This document shows, piece by piece, positions 38,501-52,539 of a DNA stretch of 64,000 nt (the stretch's first letter is position 1; every line of letters begins with the position of its first letter). The notes under the pieces were generated by a model. It made no database searches. It saw only the letters and a program-made list of their open reading frames with translations, and was not told the origin of the DNA. The stretch lies in assembly GCA_008694505.1 (NCBI GenBank), contig VZDJ01000174.1:5846601-5910600 (forward strand). Reading direction: 5' to 3'. The translations under genes and the position numbers were made by a program. Source of the DNA: Cyanoderma ruficeps. Its lineage: Eukaryota; Chordata; Aves; Passeriformes; Timaliidae.

Positions 38501-38971
38501 AGAGCAGCCTCACTGCCTGATTAAAGCAGCCTTGATTTATGCAGACAGTCGACTGGAGCTACAATAAATAGATTTGTAACAGCACAACACAACCATGTTA
38601 CAAGGGGTAGCTGGGGATGAGTTCAGGACAGGTGTTCTGCAGAATTTATAATCCACATCTGTACCGTGAAGCAGCAGGCAGCTTATTTAAAATGACAAGG
38701 CTGGGGAGAGTCTGAACAGTCCTTCTTTGCTTTTTAATTTTTGTTCAAATACAGGGAGGCTGGTGGGGAGAAACCCAGCCAGCCTTTGCACCGAGCCAGT
38801 GGTCCCACTGCAGTTCTAACATGCTTAACATAGGGGAAAACATCTTAAGGGAGTGAGTGGTAATGGGCCATGAAGCATATGGCAGTGTTGTGGCATCTCA
38901 AGAGCCATATGCACAGGCCTACAAACTGTCGGGATGTGATACACTACAGATAATATCCGTGATAAATTATT
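35581..38971. other. anonymous unique non-coding sequence with one CTCF-like motif
   Basis: No gene is supported. CCACTAGATGTC at 36221-36232 (+) shares ten bases, CCACTAGATG, with the CTCF-like motif inside the CpG island at 34.13 kb, but in the opposite orientation. A GC-rich block at about 37,160-37,680 holds overlapping 108-codon frames on the - strand with no domain. Confidence 0.45.
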
Positions 38972-39031
38972 NNNNNNNNNNNNNNNNNNNNNNNNNNNNN
39001 NNNNNNNNNNNNNNNNNNNNNNNNNNNNNNN
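38972..39031. other. assembly gap, 60 N
   Basis: Sixty undetermined bases lie between GATAAATTATT and ATGCATGTTACC. The flanks are unique AT-rich sequence with no repeat shared between the two sides. Open frames drawn across the gap are meaningless. Confidence 0.99.
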
Positions 39032-42000
39032 ATGCATGTTACCATGAAAGCTAATGCTGTACATATGCATTCAAAGTTATTATTAACCTCATCAGGCAGA
39101 GAAGGAGTGGAGCAGGCAGCTGTTTTTCTAGCTCATGTGCTTAGGATGTGGTGATGTTTTAAAGGACTTGCTGAGAGCAAGGATATAGGAGAGTTTATTT
39201 TCCCCTTAGAGTAGCTTGACAGTAGCCAGTTCAGGCTGAAGGGTCTCTGGGGTAGTCATTGACAGAGCCAAGCCTCCTCTTCAATATTTTTATACTAGAA
39301 GAACTAAAAAGTATCATTTTTTGGTGACCCATATTATAGCTGTGCTGTGCTATAGTAAGTGTTAACCACTGTAGGGTTTGATCTTCTATGGACTGACCAA
39401 GTTGTCTTTGCTGGCAATCACATCAGCAAGTAAGGACCCGAATCTTAAAACTTCAGGAGACAAAAACCAGCTTTTTCTCTGCAATGTGCAATATCCAGGG
39501 TTTTTCTCAGCCACCAGTTCATCAGTCCCTCCTTTCTCAGCCTCCCCCAGCCCCTGGGACCATTTTCTGCTTTAGGGAATTGTCTCCTCATGACAGTACT
39601 GTATATTTTCCCTCAAGCATCCAAATTCATCAGACTCCCACCTTCAATGTTTGTTTCATTATACAAATTCTGAGTTGAATTTGTTATTACAGATGTAAAA
39701 AACAAATCAAGAAACTTCAAAAACCCATCCCAAATTCACTGGAGAAGTCTAACTTTGCCATTAAGAAGACACTGATTTTTTTCTATGCAGCTTTAAGGCT
39801 GCATCTTCAAATGCTGCCTGCAGGAATGACATTTCCCTCTTCATCCCAAACAGCAGGAGCAAGGCAGAGGCATGAACTGCAGATGGAGAGCCCGGGACAG
39901 TAAAGGTAGCACCATTATCTCCTGCTTGGCATACACGTGCTCTTGGCATTCGTTTTTTGAAGCACCCCCAGTCTTCCATTGCTCTCCCTTTCAAATATTT
40001 TGCTCTGCCAAGAAAGTCAAAGCCAGGCTCTCAGGATAAATGGCCAGCTGGTGCTACAACACAGAGTATCACAGGCTGGAAATGGGTTTGGAGAACAGTC
40101 TGGGGGCAGTTTACATCCCCTGGCCAAATGAGAATGGGGAGGCAGACCAGACATGCTGCTGGGACCTGCACTAAGATTTTGCAGCATTAACTGAGCTATT
40201 CTAGCAGCTGCTAGATAGAGCAATAATCTGAACATGACTTCTTGGTCCCTTCTTCTAGAAAGACAAGCTAATTAAAAAGGGGTTACAGAGAGATTATGTG
40301 GACCAAGGGGAGATTTCTGAAAGGTATAAAGAGCAGCTCAGCAGCCAGATCCCCCCGAAAGTCAATGTGAATTAGGCAACTAACTCCCACTTGGCCTTTG
40401 AAAAGCTCTGCTGGCAGCTTTTAAAGCTTGTCCTCTGGTTAAAAATAAATAAATAAATGCCAATTTCTTCCATCAAAGCTGTGCGTTGCCTAAGACAAAT
40501 TTCTGATCCCTTAGAGGATCAGTGCACACACACACTGAGCAGCAATTTGTGGTAGCTCTGCTCTGTTATCCCATTCCTCAGATGATCAATTGTTTAAACA
40601 AGACCCATCAATCCTGGCTCCATGTTTAGCCCAAGGTGCTTGGTAAGTAAGGCCGGCACGGCCCTGGTGCTGTGCTGCACACAAGAGCAGCACTCACTGC
40701 CTGTCACTGGCTGTGGAGACACAGAAATTAAATCACTGTCCCCAGGTCTTCTGGGAACACAAAAGGAAGGAAAAAAAGCGCCAAAGTGAGAACAAGGCTC
40801 ACTCTCCTCCCCAAACAGCCCCAGCAGCACCTGCTGGCAGCAGCAGCTCTTTGCTGCAGGCTCTTCTCCAGGGCACCCTGGGAGGAACCAGCGAGCTGCT
40901 GCTGCCAGAGCCAACATCTCAGCTTGAATGTCAGTGTCATTTACACAGCAAATGTCACTTAAAGCTAACACCAGAAGGAGCTTGTCGGGGTTATTCACCA
41001 AGAAGCGGCAACAGCAGCTTAGCAGCTCTTTGCCCCCGTATATACATATAAAAATATATCTATCTAAAATTGGATTTAGACTGAAAAAGGTTTTCTAGTG
41101 GCACGTTTGATTTTACAGCACCAAAATCAACATGGTACAATGGTGTGCCACAAGCCTGACATGATTTAGACACCATTGTTAAAGATGCAGACAGTTTACA
41201 CTCAGTGTTGGCTCAGCCTCTGGCAGCTCTGCTCAGATAAGGGGCCAGCTCTGCCAGTGGCTCTCAGACTGGATAAACTTGTCCATAGCTGGACTGGGAT
41301 CATTAGCACATTCTGCTCTCATCATTGACAATCCAACACCAGTGACAGCCAGTCTCTGCTAGCCTGGATTTCAGCTGGGAATTGGAAACAGGACTGTTCC
41401 TCTCCAGCAGATTTCTGCCGCCTCAGCCAAGTGTCAGAGCTGCACCTCAGTATCTTAAATCAGCTGCTGCCCCGATGCCACCACAGCAAACACTGTCAAT
41501 ATTCTTGCAGAGATTCCAGCAGACACTTACACCGGTGCTTCTGATAAGGGGAGGGAAGCTCAGCAGTCAGATTTCATCTTCCCAGGCCCACAGTCTGCAG
41601 AGGAGCTGCTACAGCCCATTTCCCCTCCAGGCTGAGGGAAGGGAAGGGAAGCTGGCACCGTGCCTGGGGAAGCCATTTCGGATGCTTACAGGGCTGACTC
41701 CGACCACAGAGATGGACATAAAGGTATTTACAGCATTTCATACAGACAGAATCTTACACCTGTAATTACCTCAGCTCTTGACCCACTAAAATAATGTGTT
41801 GTTTTTCAGGATATGTCCTGTTCCTCTCAAAATCTTTCCTGCAAGTTACCTGGGACCTACAGAGCAAGCTCAAGGACAGGCTTGGGAAGCAAATTCAGAA
41901 GAATTGCTCATCATCAGACAACAAGGTTTGGTGACTACACATTCATGTAGTTACTCTAACACAAGCCACGTGCCTGACACATGCAAACAAAGCATCCACC

Positions 42001-42639
42001 TGTTGAATGGAATTACCTGCGGTGATGTGCAATATATTTTTATAATGTATAACACAGATTGGAGCCTTCATTTCCTCCTTCCTTGACAGAATGCAGCTGC
42101 ACAGAATAGAGACATAACACGGGAGCCTCATGAATCCAGAGCTAAGCTGCGGGAGACCAGGAGCAAATAAATATTTCACAAAGTGTTAGCACAAGACACG
42201 ACAGCATAAATAAGTGTGAGGATAATGGCTCCGAATGCAATTTGGCTTAAGTCATCTGTGCCTTCAGAAATAGAAAGATGATTTATTTCAAGCCTGAGCG
42301 ACCTGAGAGGGAAGCAGTGGGGGTTTTCCTGGGTTATTTATTTATTTTTAATCATTATCTTTGACCTTTCTGCAGGCAGCAAAGGGAGCAGGGGCAGTGG
42401 GTCGCTGGTACAATATGTAGGTTAGCACTGGAAATATTTCTCAGGGCTCTGAGAGATACATGAAGTTAGTTGAGGTGATCAGAGCAGTCCCCAAAGCTCC
42501 TTTTGCTGGAACCTGTTAACTGTGTGCCTGTGCTGTGAGCCCATGCTGTGGCCACAGCTGATGAAAGCTTTTACATTTAATAGCTCTCAGTGGACATTTC
42601 TTCCTTCAATTCATCCAATTGCTTTTTGACACACAAAAA
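39032..42639. other. anonymous unique non-coding sequence
   Basis: An (AAAT)n run lies at 40441-40458. No gene or mobile element is recognised. A GC-rich patch at about 40,790-40,920 rich in CAGCAG/CTGCTG words produces Ala-, Ser- and Cys-rich frames on both strands, which is compositional. Confidence 0.5.
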
Positions 42640-42890
42640 CTCAACACCTCCCACCCCTGTGGGCAGTGTCAGCACACTGGGTGAGGAAGGATGTCCTTTT
42701 TAATTTGGGCCTGCCATCTAATCCTGCCACTTGATGCCCCTTAAATCACATCCTAAAACAGTAAATTCATGGTCACTCCCTATTCAGTTTTCTTGCTTCA
42801 CCCAGGATTTTACAGCCCTTGGTGATATTCTCTTCAGTTATTTCTTTCCTAGGAGGAGACTCTTGGCCCTTTTCTAGGTCTATGGAGCCC
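42640..42890 (-). mobile_element. ancient CR1/L3-type LINE fragment (ORF2 3' end)
   Basis: The - strand reads, in order, AGGGCTGTAAAATCCTGG, AAACTGAATAGGGAGTG, AAGGGGCATCAAGTGG, AGATGGCAGG and AAAGGACATCCTTCCTCAC. These follow the consensus order at the 3' end of CR1/L3 ORF2 ('tctataaaatcatg', 'gtgaataaggaagtg', 'aggggtcaccaaatg', 'taggcagcagg', 'aggaagtatttcttcac'). All frames are broken and both ends are eroded. It overlaps only part of the segment preserved at 13.7-14.0 kb and extends further 3'. No terminal repeat or target duplication survives, so the insertion is very old. The family is named from memory of the consensus. Confidence 0.65.
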
Positions 42891-44416
42891 TGCTTGAGTC
42901 AGAGCAGGGCCCAAACCCAACACACTTGTCCTGCAGCAGATGTCCCACAGATTCAAACAGTGGCAAAACAAGGCTGGACGTGTCATAGCCTAAAATGAAC
43001 CAAACTGCTGGAGTGAGGAACACAACACTTGAAGCAAAAATTTGCTGAAACAGTGCCCTAGATCTGACTCACTCCAGGATCCAACCCCAGGTCAGGGGAT
43101 TTGGCAATTACAGCAGAGAAAAAGCATCTTGAATGTATTTTTTATCTCAGGGCTTTCCCTGGGTTTTGGGGTTGTTTTTATACAGAAGCAGCTCATACAG
43201 AATTAAGCAACATCAAAACAATGGTAAATCTTTTGTTGTTCTAAAGCCTTCATCAACCATCAACCCTTAACCTGAAACACTGTAAAAATAATACTGAAAC
43301 AAATACAAAACTCTGGGATTCACAAAATTCAAATTAACACAAACTTTGACCCAGAAAACACTGTCAGGTGAGCTGATGAAGTAGAACATTTCGGGCTCCT
43401 ACTCCCAGACAAGCAGGCTGGGATTTCCAGCTGCACACATCGACTCCCAGGCACCACAAGAACCGGTCTGTGTGTTCCTCATTGCTGCAGGCTGAGTTTT
43501 TCACAAACTCTTGGGAGCCTGATGCTGCTTCCAGGCAGTGCCAGCCCTTCCCAGCCGCAGAGGAGCCGCTCCCTTTCCCAGTGAAGCAGCTGGAATTTAC
43601 CCCCTGGGATTTCAGGCTGCAAGGGGCTGGCAGGCTGCCACCCTGTGCCACACAGGGCTGGTGGCACCGATCCAGGGCCAAAGCTGCGCTGGCACCTCCA
43701 GCTGATAAAAGCACAGTGAGGGGGGAAAGGTAAAAGCCACATCGTGCTCTGGGTGAGAGGGAAGGGTCATGCCCAGCCTGGTGAGGAGGAGTTGCCATTT
43801 AGGCAGCTGGAAGAATAGTGGTGTGTCAGTCAACACAGCCACTTTATCTCTGGCCCTAAATCCCATCACGGGCTGGAGCCTTGCTCCTGGGGGATGGCCC
43901 CACTGGGGAATGCTGTACTTGGCACAGCAGCTGCCCTGGCAGCTCCTTCCAGATGCTCTCTAACGCTGGAGTAGGAGGCAGATTTGAGGAAGGAGTGAAC
44001 AGATAATTATTTCCTCCTCTGAGATCCCTGCTGGATTTGGCAATCCTGCAGCAAAAGCCTCAGAGAGAGCCAACCAGAGGCCAGCCCTTGTTTGGTCTTC
44101 CTGTTTTGAGTGACTGGCAATAACAAATCCAAACCCTAAACAACCCCTGGCTGAAAAAAAAAAAGGCAAAAAGAAACAGACCCTGCACTCCTAGAAGTGC
44201 AATATCTGTTTTGAGAGCATGGCTCCCAGCCACAAAGGCAGCCTGCATTGCTCTCCCACATGGACACAAGGCAGAGTGGGCAGCTGACCATCTGCAGGAG
44301 GGCTGAAATGCTCTTTAATAGCAAACCAAGCACTCAGTGCCTGCTCTGTGCCCACAGATGGGTCTGTGCATGCCCTGGAGCTTTGGCAGCATGTGGCAGG
44401 GCCATGGAAACACCCG
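42891..44416. other. unique sequence with a GC-rich block
   Basis: From about 43,370 to 43,970 the sequence is GC-rich but CpG-poor, and long frames are open on both strands (144 codons at 43364-43798, -). None shows a domain. Simultaneous open frames on both strands indicate composition and not coding. Confidence 0.5.
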
Positions 44417-44462
44417 CCAGGATGTGGTGACAGCAGCCAGGACATGGGGACAGCAGCCAGGA
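44417..44462. repeat. 20-bp tandem repeat, 2.3 copies
   Basis: The unit starting CCAGGA and ending GACAGCAG occurs at 44417-44436 and 44437-44456 with three differences, followed by a partial CCAGGA at 44457-44462. It is a short local minisatellite. Confidence 0.85.
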
Positions 44463-47400
44463 GGCAATGCCACTCCTTTGGAACTTGCTGCTTCTTGACA
44501 GCCATCCCCAGGTAGGGCAGGAAATGCCCTGACACAAAGGAGGAGGCTTTTCCCTGCCACTGCTCTCCCTCCTTTTGTGGGCAGAAGGAGCAGCCGACCC
44601 CAGGCCCGATCCCCAGCAGCTGTAAGGCCTGGCTGATTTCTGTGCTCCAGGGGAGGAGGAGCAGCTTCTCGGCATTCCAGCAGCAGCTTAATTGAATCCA
44701 ACCCATTCCACTCCAGGCTGGATGCAGGAACACAACAAGCAGCCCTGTGCTGCCGAGGCAGTGGAGTTAGGCCAAGGCTGGATGCCTGTGACAGTCCTGC
44801 CCTGCAGCTACCAGGGCTGGCTCCGGCTCAGGAATCTGAGAGCACAGCCAGGGTTAGAAATGTGACTCAGGAAAAATGATGGCCACATTCTCAGCTGGTA
44901 TAACCTGGCTTTACTCCACTGACTTCTGTGGAGCAGCAGCTATTCAGAGCAGCTGACAATCTAATTAAATTGCCCTGTTTTGGCCTGAGAGATGTACACG
45001 GCTCCCAGCCACATCGGTCAAGGCCATGAACACACATACAGGAAAAAAGCAAACTCTCTCCAAAAGAAATTGTCAAATCTTTAGTGAGAATACTGTCCAA
45101 CTTATTGTCTGGGTCAGTTAAATTTAAAAGATGCTATAAAAGACTCATACTTGCCAAGGATTGTACTTTAAGCATGTCTCCCTCCATCTCTGCTTGTCTC
45201 CTCCCCCAAAATAAATCTTTTCTCATGTACACGTGCCCTACTTGCAAATGCTCACACTCTACAAATCAGTTTCCTAAAGAGAACTCAATTACACCCAGGT
45301 AAGGTTCACACGGAGAAAGAGCTCCACCCAGGGAAGTATGTCATCCAAGGTTAATTAGCCCTATTACCTGACTACCCAGTCTTTTTAAATGGTACAACCT
45401 ACCAATCTGGTTAACAGGACAATTAAAAAAAAAAAAAACTACAAAAAACCCCCACACAATCAAATAACATTCAATATCCAAAATTAGCTGCATTACAAAT
45501 ATTGTTTTATCCAGTGTCATGATTTATTGGTCTCCTCCCCCTGAGAGCTTCTATTGACCTCAGACTCACCTCAATGAATCTTGATTTTTGAATGAAAACA
45601 GCAGTCAATAATATTTACTTCCTATTGACTTCATCCTCAACAGCACAGGGAGAAGACTGAACTATTTGTGACCCCCCTGTCTCAGTTCTAATCACAGTGG
45701 TGAGATCCAAGGCCCCATCTCTGCAGGTCAGAGAGAGCACTAACACCCAGCAATGACCCCACCGTGAGGTGACCGACAACTCACACATCCAGCAAGTTTA
45801 TTTATGCAGAGAGGCAATGGATTTCCTGAAGTCTCATGACCACTTCTGTGTGACAACAACTTCAGTTTGAGAAAAAAAATGATCCTGGTCCTGGCTAGTC
45901 ACGTCTGTTAAATCTATCATCAGGCAGCAGCAGCTTTAAACCATGATATGAAGACTTGCCATGAGCATCTGGCAGCCAAATTTACACAGCAGGAGTGATT
46001 CAATTGCATTCCAAGGTTACTGCTGCTGTTTATTTACACCTTCCCTGATGATCCAGTGATTTTAAATGGAAAAGCTTCCATGTGCTACTCCTCACCCCAT
46101 AGGCCTTCCATTATCAGTCTGGCAGTCAGGTCTCTCTCAGATGGTCAAAGTCACAGGCTGGCATAGCTGTGACTGTCAATGGGAAACTCAAACTCTTCCC
46201 ATCACACCTAATGAACAGACAGAGCCTCTCCAGTGCCAAGTTTATTCTCTGCCTGTAGGATTATCTGCAAACAGACTTTTTAGCCTTGATTCACACACGG
46301 TGGATCCTAGGGAATGCACCAGGCTCCCTTGGAAACTCAACCCTTCTATTTACCAACGATTTCCTGATCTATTAATCATGACTTGATCCTTAACTTTATT
46401 AGACTCCCTCCTTCAAATTCAGCTTGTTCTTTGCCTGACAAATCCAAGCACTGCACTGGTGATGAGTCTTGTGTCCAGCACCCTCCCATGTTCCCATCAC
46501 AAATGTTACGTGTCCTGCCAGGGTGTTTTGAGCAAGGCCTTGGCCAGGTGAGTCCATCTGCATCCTCTACTCACCTCCTAAATCATGGCTCCTGTTCTCA
46601 GCCTCCCCAGTTCTGCTGCCATTTCACGAAACACAGCTCCCACACCACAGCGTGTCCTTGCTCAGGTTGCCTCTAAGCCACCTGCTTGGGTTTCCTCTTC
46701 TCACCCATCTGCCTCGGTAGAACTTTGTGTCTAGACATATTATCAGTCTCTCTTTACAACAAGAAGCACTAAACTGAGCTTGCATCCCTCATTCTTGGTG
46801 CCATGGGCTGCAGGCAAAGCAAATGCCCCTGTCAGGGAACGTGGGCAAGTCCCATGTGGCCAGCAAAGCCAGTTGTGACAACAGAAACCAACCTGCATCC
46901 AGCAGGCACCAGCTAAAATAGGCCAATTGCCCACAATTTTTTTTTCCCTTGGTACACTCAGGCTCAGGGAAGCAGTTCCAGGTTACCCCTCATTAGGCAG
47001 ATGTTCTTTAAATGATTTATGCTTCTATCAAGCTTGATATCCCCACAGAAGATTGTTAGTGAAAAGCTCTGTGTAATCATTTATAGTGGGATTTATGATG
47101 TTTAACTTAGTAACTCTCTGCAGGCCCTCTAACAGGATGGAGGTGGGCTGTGGGCAGTAAAAGGTCAGTCCCAAAGGAAGCCAAACACGATGCTAAGAGG
47201 AAACTAGAATAGGGCTCTGAAGGGCTCCTGGAAGTGCCTGCTCCTGCAGCCCAGGATTCTCATATTTATTATCCTGGGGCACTTGAACCACCCTTTCTCC
47301 ACGTGTCTGAGCTAACGGAACCCAGCCAGAGCCAACACCCCAGTTCTGGCCCAGCAGCCAATGGTCACGGGCAGCATCACTGGGCAGGCTGGGAATAAAG

Positions 47401-50400
47401 AAAACTGAATTCCAGGTCATCTGAGCAAAGAGCATTATCCCACAGTACCTCAGGGAAGGAACAACCAGCCTGGCATTGTCCTTCCCAGCACACCCACAAA
47501 GGTTCTGCAGTGCTCTGCTGAGCTCAGTTACCTGCTTGCTGTCTCAGTTGCTTCACCTGCAAGACATGGTTTTGTCTAAAATCCTGCTTCCAGAGCACTC
47601 TGTGGATGCTCTCACAGGACTGGGAAGTTCACAGATCTCTTACTGGTTTTATGCAAAGCAGCCACGGGACACATCCCTCACAGCTCATCACGCAGCAAGG
47701 GAGGCTTCCCACCCCAGAGAGGGAGCAGGCAAAGCAGCCTGGACAGTCCCACCGTGGTGGGAGGGAGCAGCAGCAGCTCCAGCAGCTCGACCCCTCCTCA
47801 GCACCCCCAGCACGGTCTCTGCCGTGAGGGCAGGTCATTGACAGAGCTCCAACTGCAAACCTGCCCTTCCCACAAACTCTACAGACATCCTGAGAAAAGC
47901 CTCTCTGCTTCCTTCCCACCCACTTGTCCCCCAGGCCAGCTCTGCTGGAAAATCCCATCCTCCCTCCCACACAGCACAGAGCAGGGGTTTGATGGCTCCT
48001 GGAAGAAAATGTTTTAACCACACACTTGCACCTGCAGCGCCTGGCCCTGCGTGTCACAGAATTTGGAATTAAGCAGCGCAGCTATTGTAAAAATGAGTTA
48101 CAGCACAAGCTCCTTCATCTCAGTCATCACAAGGGCTATATCCCACTCCTGTTTTGGTACCAGATGGCTCAAGGTCTATTTTTCAACAAGTGCTGTCTGC
48201 TACACTTGCGGCAAGTCCTTTGAATTACAAGGAAAATCTCTTCCCTTAATATCTTTTTCATCCTTTACCCCCCTCCCATCTTTGAGCTCACAAGTACATC
48301 TTTTCTTAAGAAACAGAAAAAATCTATTATTCTTCAAAGGCCCAGTTGTGTCCTTCATTTACTGAAGTAGTCAAAGAATATTATGGGTCATTTTGTCACC
48401 ATGGAAACCACAAATAGACCTTCAGGGTTTTGGAGAGGTGATATTATTTTGGAGAGGCTGTGCAGGGCTCTCTGACAGAAAATAATAGGGATGGCAAATC
48501 AAGGAGACCTTTTATACAGACTGTGTGAAATGCAAAGGGTATCAAACATCATTTCTCTGCCACCGAAGACTACTCCAGGCAGCAGTTTAATATGGTATCC
48601 TCTGACAGCTGAGCCCAAATGGAAAATTAATGAGGCAGCATGATATATGAGTCTTTTTAAATCTCATAACCAGCCTCCTTTATAGAATAAAAATGGCCAA
48701 ATCAGTTTAATATTAGTGGAGAGGTTCTCTGTGTGTCTTTCTTCTGAGCCTTGTCAGTGCAGTGCTGAAGAGACAGTTTTGGTTTATTGACTGCGTAAGT
48801 CTAGCTGTTTTCAAGTTTTGGACTGTCTAAATCAAAATAATTCCAAGCTTTATTGGTTTCTCAAAATACAGTAAAGATATGAAAGCCTAAGGAACACCTG
48901 GGATCTCAGAGGGGCCACATCCAGCCATTCAGGAGCCCTGAATGCCCGGTGTTGGTGGCCTGGGACAGCAGCCTCTTCTCTGCCTCTTGCCAGCAGGGCT
49001 TTCCCAATCCCACCCACCAGAACACCCACCAAATTTGTCATTTCGGTCATGAAACGAGGGACTTATGCACAGTGATAGTGCTGGCTGCTCTGAGAAAAGA
49101 GTAGGAAACAGAAGAATACCCTGAACTGAATGTAAGCCACCCCAGGCTCAGTCCACGCCCAGGCAGCTCTCTCCTCTCCCAGCACTACTCTATCAAAACC
49201 CTTTCGGTGTTGACCTTGTTCTTCTACAGGCAAAGCTCTAAACTGCATAAACAACTAATCCATAACTAAATAACTAATCCCATGCAATTCTCAGGCCAGA
49301 AGACCCTTTCTGTAGGTATTCTCGCAACCATAATCTCACAACTGAGTCCCAAGTTAAGGACCTACAGAGATGAGAGCAGAAGCAATTACAAACAAAGTTT
49401 ACACAAAATGATGTCATATCCTACCTGGTGGTGGATGAATCCTAAACCTACTGGGTAGCCTGACACTTCCGAGGTTGCTGCTACTCTGAATTAGAACAAA
49501 ACCTTAAAATCTCAAGTCATTCTGCAGAACAGAAATTTCAAAATGCTTCTGTTTAGAAACAAGCAGCCACTTCACTGAAACACTGAATAAACAGCTCAAA
49601 CAAAACAAAGGAGTCAAAACAAACACTCCTTTCCAAAGTTTTCTGTCAAAACATCTTTGAAATAGACACCTTCACGCAAAACATTTCAGCTGCAGAAGAA
49701 AAAAGAGCTTCCTTTAGAAAACTGCTTTATAAAAGATGCTAACTCTGCCAGCTTCCCCCACAGAACAGTTGTGAGCAGATCCACTGCATACAATCATCCG
49801 CCGTGGTTCAGAAGTTGTGCTTTTCCTGTCACCCCTCAGCTGGAACAGTGTAATTATCTGGGCACCTCCAGGCCCCCAGTAAAACCCAGTGCCCTAAAGA
49901 CTGGCACTTCAGAACACGAAAGCAGAGGGATCAACAGAAGTTAGGAAATAACACTTTGCTAAAAGTGAACCCTCAAGAAAAAAACAACGGGCATTCAACA
50001 CAGAGTAACAGAAGGAAACTGCTGTAGATTTCATTGCCTTGCTAAGACAACCTCAACCCCTCCAAAATACCCCACAGGCTAAAGTTCAAAACGCACTGAT
50101 GGCACTTTGCCTCTCGTATCACAACTTACCCAGCCCTGGTCATGCTGAGCATCTCTAGTAAGGGAACACACTCCAAGCAGGCCTAGGGGAGCAGGAGGAA
50201 CTTGAAGTCACAGCCCTTCACTCCACTCAATTCCAACACAGATATCCAGCAGTTTTCCTCATTCCTACGCCAGTAAAATCCATAAGCAGAGGGCCCAGGT
50301 AAGCACATGCCAGGGCAGCACCATCAAGCTGAAGGGTGAGGTAGGAACCCTTTTTATAAGCTGTTGGGCCAACCAAGGAGGAATTGGATGAAGCTGAAAC

Positions 50401-52499
50401 AGTGAATGATTTACTTTTCAACAATGCTAAAAGCTCACACTGCAGCTAGTGTTTGATGCACAACAGATGACCCAACTCTTCCAGCACTTTGTGGAACTTC
50501 CTGCACCTGTGCCAGGCAGAGCCAATTTCCACCTTCACAAAGTAAGTTTTCCAACAACATTAAAATATGGGTGCTGTAAGGTTGCCACAGTGGATGTGGA
50601 ATTAGAAATACACAAAAAGTAGCAGAGAGAACTATTAGTGTGAAAGCTGGACTGCAGCTGTACTGATATCCCAGGTATCAGAAACATGGGGATGCCTGGG
50701 AGATGAATTCTGGTGTCTTTCCTGAGTTACATGAAGATCCTGATCTGTTTCATGTCTCCAATGAACAGCATGATAGTATCAATAAATGCATTTATTGGCC
50801 TAATAACATCTCCATTCCTATTTCATCAAGACTTCACACAGAGGATGGGAAGACAAGAAAGTCATTTAATATTTCATGTGAAAAAAGTCCATTGCCCAAA
50901 GCAAACAGTAAATGTGGAATAATGAGTGCTTGTTTCCTTTATCATCTGATGCTGTGTTGCTTTTGCTTAAGATGTAAATGGCAGTGTTGTTCCAAGCCCT
51001 GCTCTCAGCACCAGTGGCTGCTCTGCAGTGGCTGCACACAGGCTGAGCTAAGATTTTGCCTGCTTTAGCCATCCCCAGCCAAGCAGCACCACATCCCAGA
51101 GCAGGGCTCTGGCTGGCTTGAAATACTGCCCAGTGTCAGCAGGAATACAGCAGCCCAGTGTTTAAGTTCTTCCTTCACTAAGTACTTGGAGACTTTTCTT
51201 TCCCTAGGCTCCCTAAATGCTTTATAAACATTTATAAACAGGCAGAGTGAAAAATCAATGCCGAGATACTGTGGGGAGGAAGAGATAGCAAGGAAAGGAA
51301 AGACAAACTCAATGAAAAATGAAATAGTGCCCATATATTTGCTACCATCAGCCTTTCTGTTCCAGGGCTTTTTTTCCTCACTGCTCCCTATCCCAGTCTT
51401 TCTGTGCAGGAGGCCAAAAGCAGGCATTTTGTTCTCATCAACTGCAACAACCAATGTGGTTTTAATAATGGGAGTGTTTTCTCTCCTTCCTTGAACTAAG
51501 ATTAGGTTTGGAAACTCAGAGACAGTTTGAGAGTTCTGCAAATAATTCCAGGCTGGAGCTCTGAGCTGCAGTGGTCACTGGGGTGCACACTGGGATCCCA
51601 CCCCCCATTTCAGAGCATATGGGGAGAGGATGAGCACAGACACGTGGGGAAACCAAGGCTGACTGGGGGGATGAGCAGTGCCAGGGTCTGTGGGTGAAAC
51701 CAGTAGGGCTGAACAGTCATAAAACTGAGATGAGACCAACCAGACCCCACTGCAGCCTCATTCTGCTGCCTGCATTGCTCAGGTGAATTCAGAGACTTTT
51801 AAAAAATTATTACATTTAATTGCTCAGCCACACAGGTTCAGAGCCTCTGCCCAACATAGAAAAGGCATGGTCTTGCCCTGACATGCTGCTGGGAACTTCA
51901 CTTCTGCCTTCATCAGGATCACCAGCAGAGCCTCAAACAAGGACATTTTGCTGGGAACAGACTGGCTGCACCTTGCCCAGGTGCTGTGTTTTCTGTAGCC
52001 TAATGCAAACACTGTTATCTCCCTTGCTCTGGCAGACTACTAATAACAAGTTTATACAGTTCATCTTAAACAAATATTGGGAAAGTCAGTCCTTACAAGG
52101 TCTGCTAAATTGCAGAGACGTCTGTGCAATTGCAATTGATGACACAGTGTTGAATTATACAAAGGAAGGGGTCAGTGCCAGTCAGGCTATTTCTCAGAGC
52201 AGATTGCACGGAGGTCTCATTTAACACTGCCAACTCTGAACATGTGCACTGGATAAAGTAGAGCTTTTATGGTTCTATCAAAGGTCCCTAATTTGGCTCT
52301 AGGAGCCATCTGCTGATTTAATAGGGGATCTGGATTGTTAGGTTTGCTTTAGTTTTTAGGGTGGTTTTTTTTTCATTTGTTTAAACACCTAAAGCTTAGG
52401 CATTTAATAGAGAAAAATATTGCAATAAGTTAATCCTCTGTGTGGTAAAAAAGGAGAAAATGAATGTGTTCAGCTTTGTTTAATTTTGTCTCCTAAGCA
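44463..52499. other. mostly anonymous unique sequence
   Basis: No gene or transposon is supported. GC-rich blocks at about 44.46-44.86 kb and 47.44-48.01 kb have overlapping frames on both strands with no domain. Simple items are a 14-base A run at 45425-45438 and a 10-bp duplication TTTATAAACA at 51221-51240. The AT-rich stretch at about 47,000-47,115 has homeodomain-like words and could be regulatory. Confidence 0.45.
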
Positions 52500-52539
52500 A
52501 CCAACATATTGGATATTGTGGGTACCAAACCTTAAATGT

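Noticed and set aside
38825..39070. Open frames on both strands spanning the N gap
   Set aside because: They exist only because undetermined bases cannot encode stops.
40060..40140. CACAGGCTGGAAATGG stretch as a young CR1 3' end
   Set aside because: Only a few words resemble CR1; the 3' octamer repeats and the conserved segment next to them are absent.
44191..44733. 180-codon - strand frame
   Set aside because: Trp-, Cys- and Pro-rich translation typical of non-coding GC-rich DNA, with competing frames on both strands and a tandem repeat inside it.
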